Shown: piece by piece, positions 8,542 to 16,215 of the stretch
How positions within the stretch are numbered: position 1 is the stretch's first letter
How the letters are laid out: every line of letters begins with the position of its first letter
Source of the DNA: Clostridia bacterium
Lineage (GTDB): Bacteria; Bacillota; Clostridia; Christensenellales; Aristaeellaceae
Reading direction: 5' to 3'
NCBI GenBank assembly: GCA_017430225.1
Contig: JAFRNK010000060.1
Coordinates: 1 to 40,530, forward strand
DNA: 40,530 bases
The notes under the pieces: model-generated
The model's database searches: none
What the model was told of the DNA's origin: nothing
The model's input: the letters and a program-made list of their open reading frames with translations, nothing else
Program-made: the position numbers and the translations under genes

Positions 8542-9184
8542 TATCCTCGGCCCGGTCATGATTGGGCCCAGCAGTTCGCATACGGCAGGCGCGGCACGGA
8601 TCGGGCGCGTCGCGCGGCGGCTCTTCGGGCGCCTGCCCGAGGAAGCGCTCATCGAACTGAGCGGTTCCTTCGCTATGACGTGGCAGGGGCACGGCATCGA
8701 CCGCGCCATTCTCGGCGGGCTGATGGATTTCGCGGTGGACGATGAGCGCCTGCGGAACAGCCGTGCGCTGGCGGACAAGGCGGGGCTGCGCTACCGCTTT
8801 GAGCAGGTCAGTCTGCCGGACACGCACCCGAATACGGCGCGGCTGACGCTGACAGACCACGGGGATCGTCTGTGCGTCACTGCGGCCTCGATCGGCGGCG
8901 GAAGGATCCGGGTCACGGAGATCGACGGGTTGGAAGTCGGCTTTTCCGGCGATATGCCGACCCTGATCATCCAGCACCGGGACGAGCCGGGCGTGATCGC
9001 CGACGTGACGCGGCTGCTGGCTGAAGCGGGACTCAATATCGCGACGATGCGCGCCTTCCGCCAGCACCAGGGCGGCGAGGCGGCCATGGCGCTCGAACTG
9101 GACGCCAGGCCCGACCCTGCCCTGGTGCGGTGCCTGATGTCGCTGCTCTACATTGAACGGGCTGTCGCGATCGACAAGATTTGA
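8528..9184 (+). CDS. sdaAB: L-serine dehydratase, beta subunit
   Basis: With the alpha subunit this forms the iron-sulfur L-serine ammonia-lyase, which turns serine into pyruvate and ammonia. The 218-residue product starts with the diagnostic DILGPVMIGPSSSHTAGA (5-22) of the beta domain and ends in an ACT domain (about 145-218; DEPGVIADVTRLLAEAGLNI), probably an allosteric serine-sensing part. The start follows AAAAGGGGCGG and overlaps the methyltransferase end. The alpha gene starts 10 bases after the stop, the usual pairing in Bacillota. Confidence 0.96.
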   Translation: MDLFDILGPVMIGPSSSHTAGAARIGRVARRLFGRLPEEALIELSGSFAMTWQGHGIDRAILGGLMDFAVDDERLRNSRALADKAGLRYRFEQVSLPDTHPNTARLTLTDHGDRLCVTAASIGGGRIRVTEIDGLEVGFSGDMPTLIIQHRDEPGVIADVTRLLAEAGLNIATMRAFRQHQGGEAAMALELDARPDPALVRCLMSLLYIERAVAIDKI

Positions 9185-9194
9185 CGAGGTTTTT

Positions 9195-10067
9195 ATGAGA
9201 CAGAACATTGGATCCCTGGCCGAACTGGTTGCGTACGCGGAAGAGTTCGGAATCGAGGAAGCCGCGCGCTGCTTTGAGCCGGATGAGGAGACGCGGGCCC
9301 AGACGGACGCGAGGATGCTCGCCCTGCTGCCGGTCATGCGGCAGTCGGTGGAAGACGGGATGGACCCGGCGCTGCGCTCCATGTCCGGCCTGACCGGCGG
9401 GCGTGCGGCGATGCTGAAGGATGCTGTAACCGGGGGAAAGACGGTCGGCGGTGCGCTGCTCGGCCGGGCTGCTGCCCGGGCGCTGGCGGTGGCTGAAAGC
9501 AACGCCGCCATGGGACGGATCGTGGCGGCGCCGACAGCAGGCGCCTGCGGCATTCTGCCGGGCGTGATGCTGACCCTGGCGGAAGAATACGGCCTGGCCG
9601 ACCGGGCCCTGCTGCCCGGGTTCTATATGTCGGCAGCGGTCGGGGCAATCATCGCGAAACGCGCGAGCATCTCCGGCGCGCAGGGCGGCTGCCAGGCGGA
9701 ATGCGGCGCGGCGTCCGCTATGACGGCTGCTGCTGCGGTCGTGCTCCGGGGCGGGTCCTGCCGGCAGGCCGCGGACGCGGCGGGCTTCGCGCTGATGAAC
9801 GTGATGGGACTGGTCTGTGATCCGGTCGGCGGGCTGGTGGAGGTACCCTGTGTCTACCGCAACGTCGCGGGCGCGGCGCAGGCGCTGGCAGCGGCGGACC
9901 TCGCCCTGGCGGGCATTGCGTGCCCGCTGCCGCCTGACGAGATTATCGACCAGATGAAAGCCGTGGGCGACATGATGCCTTCTGCCCTGCGCGAGACAGG
10001 GCTGGGCGGGTGTGCGGCGTGTCCATCCGCGCTCAGAATGCTCAAAACAGAAACGGAGCCTGACTGA
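9195..10067 (+). CDS. sdaAA: L-serine dehydratase, alpha subunit
   Basis: This is the catalytic [4Fe-4S] subunit, 290 residues and full length. Family signatures are VAAPTAGACGILPGV, GAQGGCQAECGAASAM and VCDPVGGLVEVPCVYRN; the Cys residues in ECG, CDP and VPC are the expected cluster ligands. The C-terminus has GLGGCAACPSA in the place of the common GTGG...TP tail. The start is the ATG at 9195 just after the beta-subunit stop; an in-frame ATG at 9153 lies inside sdaAB and is rejected. The next gene starts 1 base after the stop, so serine catabolism and the kinase-like protein are probably on one transcript. Confidence 0.96.
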   Translation: MRQNIGSLAELVAYAEEFGIEEAARCFEPDEETRAQTDARMLALLPVMRQSVEDGMDPALRSMSGLTGGRAAMLKDAVTGGKTVGGALLGRAAARALAVAESNAAMGRIVAAPTAGACGILPGVMLTLAEEYGLADRALLPGFYMSAAVGAIIAKRASISGAQGGCQAECGAASAMTAAAAVVLRGGSCRQAADAAGFALMNVMGLVCDPVGGLVEVPCVYRNVAGAAQALAAADLALAGIACPLPPDEIIDQMKAVGDMMPSALRETGLGGCAACPSALRMLKTETEPD

Positions 10068-10068
10068 C

Positions 10069-11115
10069 ATGACAAAAGAAGGGTTCTTGGCTGAAACAGC
10101 GGCTTGTCTGGACGCGCATCTGGAACAGCATCCAGGGGCACAGGTGCAGGACGTCGTGAAGTTCGTGTTTCAGGCCATGCTGGGCGTGGGGCATCTTCTG
10201 GGCCCTGCGGATCAGGTGGAAGCGTATATCGCCCGGGAGACGGCGGAGCAGACGGCAGATCCGGAAGAGCCGCTGACGGAGCCGGTCGGTCCTGACTGGT
10301 GCAGGCTGAACCTGCGCAGGGCGATGGCGGAGGGGGTGCCGCCGCGCGTGATCGCGAAGCTGATGATGAACGGCGCGCCGGAACAGCCTTGGACGCGTGA
10401 GGACGTGGCGGGATTTTGCAGGGATTATGCACAGAGGCGCGGGATTCACGGGATGGAAGACATCCTTGCCCGTCTGGCGGATCCCGCCTGGCTGCCTTCC
10501 CATTCCGAAGCGTACCGCGCCGCTTACCGGCCCGCCTATCGCCTGATTCCGTGCGCCTGGGAGCCGCTGCTGCCTGTTGTCTGCGCGGTCAAAAAGCGGG
10601 GAGCGGGCGCGCGGACGCTGGTGACTGTCGACGGGCCGTGTGCCTCCGGGAAGACGACGCTCGCGAACCGGCTTTCGCGGATACTGGATGCCGCAGTCAT
10701 CCATACGGACGATTTTTACGTGCCGCACGCGCGGAAAACGGCGGAGCGGCTGGCGGTCCCCGGCGGAAACTGCGACTGGGAGCGGCTGGTCGGCGAAGTG
10801 ATCGCGCCCTGGAAAGCGGGGCAGCCGGGAACGTATAGGCGATACGACTGCCATGGGGACTGCCTGCTGCCGCCGGAAGTCCTGCCAGGCACAAAAGCGC
10901 TGATCCTGGAAGGCAGTTATTCCAACCTGCCCGCGATCCGTGCGCTGGCTGACGTCAGGGTCTTTGTGAACACACACGAAAGCGTCCGCCGCCAGCGGCT
11001 GGAGCAGCGGGAATCCCCGGCTTCCCTGAAAATGTTTGACGAGCGCTGGATTCCGCTGGAAAACGCGTATTTCGAAGCGTTTGGGCTGCCGGATGAGGGA
11101 TGTATCCTGATTTGA
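10069..11115 (+). CDS. two-domain protein with C-terminal uridine kinase-like P-loop domain
   Basis: The 348-residue product has two parts. Residues 1-175 form a mostly helical region of unknown function, with QAMLGVGHLLG (35-45) and a segment rich in Arg and Tyr near 145-165. Residues 183-348 look like uridine kinase/phosphoribulokinase-class P-loop kinases: Walker A GPCASGKTT (189-197), the DDFY motif (214-217) that contacts the acceptor, ILEGSY, and a final REQR-type lid (RRQRLEQRE). The kinase half probably phosphorylates a nucleoside or another small metabolite. The start overlaps the sdaAA end region and lacks a strong ribosome site, suggesting coupling. No terminator is obvious before the next promoter at 11137. 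Confidence 0.8.
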   Translation: MTKEGFLAETAACLDAHLEQHPGAQVQDVVKFVFQAMLGVGHLLGPADQVEAYIARETAEQTADPEEPLTEPVGPDWCRLNLRRAMAEGVPPRVIAKLMMNGAPEQPWTREDVAGFCRDYAQRRGIHGMEDILARLADPAWLPSHSEAYRAAYRPAYRLIPCAWEPLLPVVCAVKKRGAGARTLVTVDGPCASGKTTLANRLSRILDAAVIHTDDFYVPHARKTAERLAVPGGNCDWERLVGEVIAPWKAGQPGTYRRYDCHGDCLLPPEVLPGTKALILEGSYSNLPAIRALADVRVFVNTHESVRRQRLEQRESPASLKMFDERWIPLENAYFEAFGLPDEGCILI

Positions 11116-11136
11116 GGAGCATTCTTCAACTTTTTA

Positions 11137-11165
11137 TTGCGCAGGCCTGTGTTTTGCGGTAAAAT
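11137..11165 (+). promoter_or_regulatory. promoter of the DUF308 membrane protein
   Basis: TTGCGC (11137-11142) and TAAAAT (11160-11165) are separated by 17 bases. The predicted leader to the start at 11233 is about 60 bases and contains the tandem 11-mer at 11194-11215. Confidence 0.65.
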
Positions 11166-11193
11166 ATACGCAGAAAAAGCAAACCCATTTAAT

Positions 11194-11215
11194 CTACATA
11201 GACCCTACATAGACC
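11194..11215 (+). repeat. tandem 11-base duplication in a 5' leader
   Basis: CTACATAGACC is present twice with no gap (11194-11204 and 11205-11215), directly before the GAAAGGAG ribosome binding site of the gene at 11233. Its place in the leader makes a regulatory role or recent slippage both possible. Confidence 0.8.
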
Positions 11216-11232
11216 TGAAAGGAGACGATATC

Positions 11233-11940
11233 ATGGCGTTCACTCCTCCCAAGAAAGAAAAACTCACCGGCATCCTTGCGATTATCGTTTATCTGGTTTC
11301 CGGCCTGCTGATGCTGATCAAACCGGACATCATCAACGAACTCACGCGCTGGGCGCTGACCATCGTGCTCGGCGGATACGCAATCATCAAGATCGTGCAG
11401 TATTTCCGGACTGAGCCGGCAGAGGCGGCGAAGGGTTACAGCCTGACCGCCGCGCTGATCGCGGGGACTCTGGCAGTGGTCGCCTGCCTTAATACCGGGT
11501 GGCTGACCTACCGCCTTTGGGGCTTGCTGATCCTCTTCGGCGGCTATATGAAATTCCAGACCGCATGGGATTTCTTCCGCCTCGGACATCAACGCTGGTG
11601 GTGGATCCTGATCGGAACAGCCATTTCCTTCCTGTTCGGTATCCTGATCGCTGCAGGCGTGGTCCCGGCGGATGTGACCGTGTGGTTCGGCATTGCGCTG
11701 CTGATTGAGGCTGCGCTGGATATCACAGTGCAGATCATGGTCGCGAAGGGCGACAAGTGGAATGCCGAACGCAAACCGAAAGAGGCTGCTCCTGCCCAGG
11801 AATCCGAGCTTGCGACGGAATCTGCCCCCGCATCTGAACCTGCTCCCACGGCTGAACCGGCAGCTGAAGCAGAACCCGCGCCTGAGCAGACGCCCGTTCC
11901 GGAGGCAGAACAGACTCCGGAGAAAACAGATGAGGCTTGA
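11233..11940 (+). CDS. DUF308/HdeD-type membrane protein with Glu/Pro/Ala tail
   Basis: The 235-residue protein has about six hydrophobic segments in residues 15-175, in the paired short-helix layout of the DUF308/HdeD family; the FRLGHQRWWWILIG segment and IALLIEAALDI are typical. In other bacteria HdeD-type proteins are linked to acid or envelope stress, but the molecular role is not settled. After the last helix comes a 55-residue tail rich in Ala, Pro and Glu with repeated SEPAPTAEPA-like units, probably cytoplasmic or extending into the wall space. AAGGAG precedes the ATG at 11233. Its own promoter and no following terminator were seen; the next gene has a separate promoter. Confidence 0.8.
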   Translation: MAFTPPKKEKLTGILAIIVYLVSGLLMLIKPDIINELTRWALTIVLGGYAIIKIVQYFRTEPAEAAKGYSLTAALIAGTLAVVACLNTGWLTYRLWGLLILFGGYMKFQTAWDFFRLGHQRWWWILIGTAISFLFGILIAAGVVPADVTVWFGIALLIEAALDITVQIMVAKGDKWNAERKPKEAAPAQESELATESAPASEPAPTAEPAAEAEPAPEQTPVPEAEQTPEKTDEA

Positions 11941-11970
11941 CCGGCATATACCGCTGGTCCGGCTTGAAAT

Positions 11971-11999
11971 TTGACATTCATGCCCGCTTTTGGTATAAT
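11971..11999 (+). promoter_or_regulatory. perfect consensus housekeeping promoter
   Basis: TTGACA (11971-11976), 17 bases, TATAAT (11994-11999), with TGG directly before the -10. Both hexamers match the consensus exactly. The leader to 12080 is about 75 bases and contains a small GCGG/CCGC hairpin with a T-rich loop (12047-12060). Confidence 0.88.
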
Positions 12000-12079
12000 C
12001 TGCTGTGCATCCGTCTGAACGGCGGTACTTTAACGCAGAAAAAAAGCGGGTTTTTCCGCATCTGAAGGAGTAAATTAGG

Positions 12080-12523
12080 ATGAAACGTTTGATCTCATTG
12101 CTGCTGATCGCAGCGCTGCTGATGGTCAGTGTCAGTGCGCTGGCGATGGACGGCAGCCTGATGTCGGTACAGATGGTGGACAAGTCGGCTTACCTGGAGC
12201 AGGTATCCACCCGGCGCTGCACCTTCCAGTGCAAGTATGTCAACAACAATCCGGATAAAACGGTCGTAGGGTTTGATCTGGTCTATATGGCGCTGGACAG
12301 CAACCAGAACGTTTCCATGGAGGAGACGACGCAGTACATTGAGATGAGGATCGGACCGCGGGTCACCAAGACTTCGCCGGTGATCTACATTACCAACCAG
12401 CAGGAACTCGCCTATCTGATCATCGCGATGCAGAAAGTGTATTTTGACGATGGCACCGTGGAAGAGATCGATTTCGCGGAGGGCGAAAACTACCAGCCCT
12501 ACTATTTCCGGATCATCAATTGA
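12080..12523 (+). CDS. small secreted protein of unknown function
   Basis: The 147-residue product starts with a clear Sec signal peptide (Lys-Arg, then LISLLLIAALLMVSV, cleavage expected after ALA at about 22). The mature part of about 125 residues has a beta-rich pattern and two Cys (C47 and C51, in RRCTFQCKY) that could form a disulfide. No family is recognised. The gene has the strongest promoter in the window and AAGGAG before the ATG, so it may be highly expressed. The DUF362 gene begins 13 bases after the stop, so the two are probably co-transcribed. Confidence 0.8.
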   Translation: MKRLISLLLIAALLMVSVSALAMDGSLMSVQMVDKSAYLEQVSTRRCTFQCKYVNNNPDKTVVGFDLVYMALDSNQNVSMEETTQYIEMRIGPRVTKTSPVIYITNQQELAYLIIAMQKVYFDDGTVEEIDFAEGENYQPYYFRIIN

Positions 12524-12536
12524 GGAGGATCGCTGA

Positions 12537-13532
12537 ATGCCGAACACAGCCGCTGACGGCGCGCGTTACGTGCCCTATGAGGAGCGTACAGGCGCAGAAT
12601 CTGTCGTCTATTTTACCCGTGATCTGTCCCCCGAGGGCCTGATCGCGATCTACCGGAAGCTCAACGCGCCGATGACCGGCAAAGTGGCGGTTAAGCTGCA
12701 CACCGGCGAGCCCCACGGCCCGAACATCATCCCCTCAGCGTGGGTGAAGCAGTTCCTGGCTTCCGAACTCCCGGACGCGACCATCGTGGAGACGAACACC
12801 TTCTACGACGGTGATCGCTATACCACCGAGCAGCACCGCGAAACGCTGAAAGTGAACGGCTGGGACTTCGCGCCTGTGGACATCATGGACGAGGAAGGCA
12901 CGGTCATGATCCCCGTCAAAGGCGGCAAGTGGTTTGACGCCATGTCCGTGGGCAGCCATATGCTGCGCTACGATTCCCTGCTGACCCTGACCCATTTCAA
13001 GGGCCACGTCATGGGCGGCTTCGGCGGCTCCAACAAGAACCTGGGCATCGGCTGCGCGGACGGCCGCATCGGCAAGGGCATGATCCACGCCAAGGACGGC
13101 AACGACTGGGGCGTCAGCCATGAAGAGCTGATGGAGAAGATTTCCGAATCGACCAAGGCGACGGTGGATTACTTCGGCGAGCACAACGCTTTCATCAACG
13201 TGCTGCGCAATATCTCCGTCTCCTGCGACTGCGAAGGCGTCGCCGCGGAACCGGTCAAAACGCCGAACATCGGCATCCTGGCTTCCCTCGACATCCTGGC
13301 GGTCGACCAGGCGTCCGTGGATATGATCTATGCGTTGAAGCCTGAGGACGGCAAGTACATGCGCGAGCGCATCGAGACCCGCCACGGACACCGCCAGCTG
13401 AGCCACATGGAAGAGCTGGGCATGGGCAACCGTCGCTACCACCTGATCGACATAGACAACGGTGATCAGGAGATCAAATCCGCTGACGCGGTGAAGGGCG
13501 TCAAGCCGTTCAAGCTGTATCAGCCCAAATAA
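12537..13532 (+). CDS. DUF362 domain-containing protein
   Basis: The 331-residue product matches the DUF362 family: it has the core segment LTLTHFKGHVMGGFGGSNKN followed by LGIGCADGRIGKGMIH, and an AVKLHTGEPHGPN region near residue 50. Many DUF362 proteins carry a C-terminal or central ferredoxin 4Fe-4S domain; none is seen here, although a Cys pair (SCDC) is present around 223-226. The molecular function of the family is unclear; redox or cofactor-related roles have been suggested for its relatives. GAGGAGG lies eight bases before the ATG. It follows the small secreted protein closely and a strong hairpin terminator ends the unit. Confidence 0.88.
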   Translation: MPNTAADGARYVPYEERTGAESVVYFTRDLSPEGLIAIYRKLNAPMTGKVAVKLHTGEPHGPNIIPSAWVKQFLASELPDATIVETNTFYDGDRYTTEQHRETLKVNGWDFAPVDIMDEEGTVMIPVKGGKWFDAMSVGSHMLRYDSLLTLTHFKGHVMGGFGGSNKNLGIGCADGRIGKGMIHAKDGNDWGVSHEELMEKISESTKATVDYFGEHNAFINVLRNISVSCDCEGVAAEPVKTPNIGILASLDILAVDQASVDMIYALKPEDGKYMRERIETRHGHRQLSHMEELGMGNRRYHLIDIDNGDQEIKSADAVKGVKPFKLYQPK

Positions 13533-13550
13533 GTGAATTCAATCGAAAAT

Positions 13551-13587
13551 GCCGCTGCGCAAAAGGCGCAGCGGCGTATTGATTTTT
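13551..13587. terminator. shared terminator between convergent genes
   Basis: GCCGCTGCGC (13551-13560) pairs with GCGCAGCGGC (13566-13575). On the plus strand it is followed by GTATTGATTTTTT; on the minus strand by ATTTTCG. It can end the DUF362 transcript and, less well, the SpoU-family transcript coming from the right. Confidence 0.8.
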
Positions 13588-13592
13588 TGAAA

Positions 13593-14399
13593 TTATGCTC
13601 TTAGTTCCCAGAACGCTACCGCGGCAGCGGCTGCCACGTTCAGGGAATCGATGCCCCGGGCCATGGGGATGCGGACGACGCGATCCATCCGGGCTACAGT
13701 GTCAGCGGTCAGGCCGGTATCCTCGGTGCCAAGGAAGATTGCCGCTTTGTCCAGGCCTTTCAGGCGGGGATCGCCCAGATCCAGACAGGGATCCTGGAGA
13801 GCCATGCCCAGGGAGATGAAGCCCCCGGATTTCAGCATGGCAATGGCGTCCGGGGCGTCGAGCCGAGTCCAGGGGAGCGAGAAGACTGCACCCATGCAAA
13901 CGCGCACCGCACGGCGGTGCCAGGGGTCGGCGCAATCGGGGGAGAGGAGTACGGCGTCCAGACCCAGCGCCGCCGCGGCGCGGAAGATCGCGCCGACGTT
14001 GGAGGGCTCGTTGAGCCCTTCAAGATAGGCGACGCGGTGCGCATCATGCAGGCAGTCTTCCACAGCGCGGTCAGCGGGCCGGCGGAAGGCGCAGAGTACC
14101 CACGCGCGCTGCAGACGGAAACCGGTCAGTGCGGCGAGGGTATCGTCATCGGCGGTATACAGCGGGACATCGCCGGCCTTGGCAATGATCTCCCGACCGG
14201 TGCTGTCGATCATCTTGCGCCGCATCAGCAGGGCGATCGGTTCGAGGCCGGATTCGAGCGCGGTCAGGACGACCTTCGGGCCTTCCGCGATGACCGCGGC
14301 TTCTTCCGGCCTTTGTCGGCTGCGCAGCTGGGCGTCGGTCAGTCCGTGAAAGAGCCTGAGCGCCGGCAGGTCGAACGAAGTGATTTCAATCGGGTTCAT
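13593..14399 (-). CDS. TrmH/SpoU-family RNA 2'-O-ribose methyltransferase
   Basis: The 268-residue product has the three SPOUT knot motifs: NEPSNVGAIFRAAAALG (motif 1), IFLGTEDTGL (motif 2) and RIPMARGIDSLNVAAAAAVA (motif 3), with the knot Arg and the SLNV loop intact. These enzymes methylate ribose in rRNA or tRNA with SAM. An N-terminal region of about 110 residues includes an EGPKVV segment like the substrate-binding domain of TrmH/RlmB relatives. The exact RNA target cannot be named. The start is the ATG at 14399, seven bases after GGAG; an upstream in-frame ATG at 14429 overlaps the terminator and is rejected. Confidence 0.9.
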   Translation of the reverse strand: MNPIEITSFDLPALRLFHGLTDAQLRSRQRPEEAAVIAEGPKVVLTALESGLEPIALLMRRKMIDSTGREIIAKAGDVPLYTADDDTLAALTGFRLQRAWVLCAFRRPADRAVEDCLHDAHRVAYLEGLNEPSNVGAIFRAAAALGLDAVLLSPDCADPWHRRAVRVCMGAVFSLPWTRLDAPDAIAMLKSGGFISLGMALQDPCLDLGDPRLKGLDKAAIFLGTEDTGLTADTVARMDRVVRIPMARGIDSLNVAAAAAVAFWELRA

Positions 14400-14428
14400 A
14401 TTGAAGCTCCAATCCTGCAACGGGATCA

Positions 14429-14454
14429 AAAAAGAGCCGCTGCCGGCTCTTTTT
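14429..14454. terminator. bidirectional intrinsic terminator
   Basis: GAGCCG (14434-14439) pairs with CGGCTC (14444-14449), flanked by A-runs and T-runs on both sides so it works on either strand. On the minus strand it follows the stop of the repeat protein at 14470 and ends that transcript. Confidence 0.85.
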
Positions 14455-14469
14455 GATTGCTGGTGTCGA

Positions 14470-15867
14470 TTATCTGTCCATCATGCTGAGCATCGTGCGG
14501 CAGAGGCTGCGGTACGAATTGCCCAGGTCCGCGGGCTTGACGTTGCGGTTGATGGAGTAGTCGGCGCGGCTGCAGAAATACAGTACCAGGTTGGTATCGC
14601 CGCTGAAATCGTCCGCGATGCTGTAGGCGTGACCGGGGACCATGCTCAGGTAGGACAGAGATTCGGGCTCGTATTCGTGCAGGTCGCTCATCTGGTTCAG
14701 GATGGTGAAGAACTCCAGCGTAATGTCGACGTTGCTGTAGACTTTGTAGTTTACAGTCACGTTGCCGTTGCGCACGTCGAGGGTCAAGGTGCCGACGTTG
14801 TAGCGGTTGCTGCCGATCAGCGTGTAGGTCTGGGTGCCGTCCACGGATGCGTCGAACGGGGTGAACATGTACCAGTTGTCAGAGTTGTAGGGGCTCAGGT
14901 TCACGTCGCGCAGACGCGGGCCGATCGCGCACACGGTGTTGTTGTAGAACATCTTGACGTGCATCTTTTCGGTCTTGATCAGGGCGCTGCAGTCGTCGCA
15001 GTAGAGCTTGCGTTCGCCTTCCTCGGTGTAGGTCGGCTCTTTGGTCACGACCCAGTGGGTGTGCTGATGACCGGTCGCGGGGATCGGAACGGTCTGGGTA
15101 TGGGAGCTGTCATTCTGGCAGGTCTGGAGTTTCGAGCCCGGTTCGGTGCAGGTCGGCTCCTTGGTGACTGTGCCGGAATCCCACTTGTGGCCGGTGGCGG
15201 GAAGTGGCTCTTCACGGGTCAGGCCGCAGACGGTGCAGGTATAAATCCTTTTGCCGGGTGTGGTGCAGGTCGGGGCGGGATCGAGCTTGCCGGCATCCCA
15301 CTTGTGGCCGGTGGCGGGAATGGGTTCTTCGCGGGTCGTGCCGCAGACGGTGCAGGTATAAACCTTTTTGCCGGGAGCGGTACAGGTCGGGGCAGGATCA
15401 TCCTTGCCGGCATCCCACTTGTGGCCGGTCGCGGGGATCACTCTGGTGAAAGTATGATGCGCATTGTTAGCGCATACGCCTTTTTCTTCACCGGCTTCGG
15501 TACAGGTGGCGGCTTTCGTCACGGTTATGGTGTAGCTGTGGCCGGTCGCCTTGATGGACTCGTCCTCACGCTTGCCGCATTCCTGGCAGATGCGGTGCCT
15601 GGAGCCGTTGACTTCACAGTCCGGCTCTAAGTCTATGATCCAGGTGCCCCAAGTGTGGGCACTGGTATCGGGAGAACCCTTCGGGACATTCTGCGTTCTG
15701 CCGCAGATGGTGCACTTCTGAACTTCATAAGCGGGTTTACTGCACGTAGCAGGAATATAGCCATCGTATACCCAAACGTGCTCATCCTCGGCGATGGCCA
15801 GGCTGCACAGACACGCGAATACGGTCAGCAGCGCCAGAAGCAGTGCGAGTTTCTTAGACTGACTCAT
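14470..15867 (-). CDS. secreted protein with 39-residue Cys-pair repeats
   Basis: The 465-residue product has a Sec signal peptide (1-26, ending AIA before EDEH). About residues 30-300 hold repeats of the form PTCT-PGK--YTCTVCG-TREEP-PATGHKWDAG, with a single Cys and a CxxC per unit; the best-conserved three copies have a period of 39 residues (117 bases). Such repeats are common in clostridial surface proteins, where disulfides or metal binding by the Cys have been suggested. The C-terminal 150 residues are non-repetitive, beta-rich and contain few Cys. No LPXTG, transmembrane tail or S-layer motif is seen, so it is probably released or held by its C-terminal domain. AAAGGAGG lies six bases before the ATG. 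Confidence 0.82.
   Translation of the reverse strand: MSQSKKLALLLALLTVFACLCSLAIAEDEHVWVYDGYIPATCSKPAYEVQKCTICGRTQNVPKGSPDTSAHTWGTWIIDLEPDCEVNGSRHRICQECGKREDESIKATGHSYTITVTKAATCTEAGEEKGVCANNAHHTFTRVIPATGHKWDAGKDDPAPTCTAPGKKVYTCTVCGTTREEPIPATGHKWDAGKLDPAPTCTTPGKRIYTCTVCGLTREEPLPATGHKWDSGTVTKEPTCTEPGSKLQTCQNDSSHTQTVPIPATGHQHTHWVVTKEPTYTEEGERKLYCDDCSALIKTEKMHVKMFYNNTVCAIGPRLRDVNLSPYNSDNWYMFTPFDASVDGTQTYTLIGSNRYNVGTLTLDVRNGNVTVNYKVYSNVDITLEFFTILNQMSDLHEYEPESLSYLSMVPGHAYSIADDFSGDTNLVLYFCSRADYSINRNVKPADLGNSYRSLCRTMLSMMDR
15183..15425 (-). repeat. 117-base tandem repeats within the Cys-pair repeat gene
   Basis: The plus-strand landmark ACTTGTGG occurs at 15183, 15300 and 15417, exactly 117 bases apart. 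Each unit encodes one 39-residue Cys-pair repeat. Base-level similarity between units is high, which points to recent duplication or gene conversion. Confidence 0.85.
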
Positions 15868-15941
15868 AATGAACCTCCTTTGTATTGGAAGAATACTTGC
15901 GTACTTACATATACGGGGCCAAGCCCCTTCTTCCCGGAGTC

Positions 15942-15971
15942 ATGATACTACAACGCTTCTCGCGATGTCAA
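15942..15971 (-). promoter_or_regulatory. promoter of the Cys-pair repeat protein
   Basis: On the minus strand TTGACA (15971-15966) and TATCAT (15947-15942) are 18 bases apart. The leader of about 70 bases contains a GGGGC/GCCCC hairpin (15916-15928). The 348-base gap up to 16215 otherwise holds AT-rich sequence and the divergent promoter at 16120-16148; nothing else was seen. Confidence 0.7.
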
Positions 15972-16119
15972 CGGCTGTGCAGTGTTTTTACACTTTCGTA
16001 CGCAGGTTTTTAAATTTCCGTAAAATCATCGTAAAATCTTAAAATGTACGACATAAAAACGCAGGATTTCATCAACTGCAAAATTTTACAAATAAATGAC
16101 AAAAATATTAAATCTTTTC

Positions 16120-16148
16120 TTGACATTGAAATGTTTCTGACATAAAAT
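16120..16148 (+). promoter_or_regulatory. promoter of the envelope cluster
   Basis: TTGACA (16120-16125), 17 bases, TAAAAT (16143-16148). The leader to the gene at 16216 is about 60 bases. It faces away from the promoter at 15942-15971. Confidence 0.78.
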
Positions 16149-16215
16149 AGAACCGTATAACCAGCGATATTCGCGGGGCTGTACGGCTCGTTTTGCAACG
16201 GAAGGAGGGAGGGGC

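Noticed and set aside
12047-12060. Terminator in the leader of the gene at 12080
   Set aside because: The GCGG/CCGC stem is only four base pairs and its T-run is in the loop, not after the stem.
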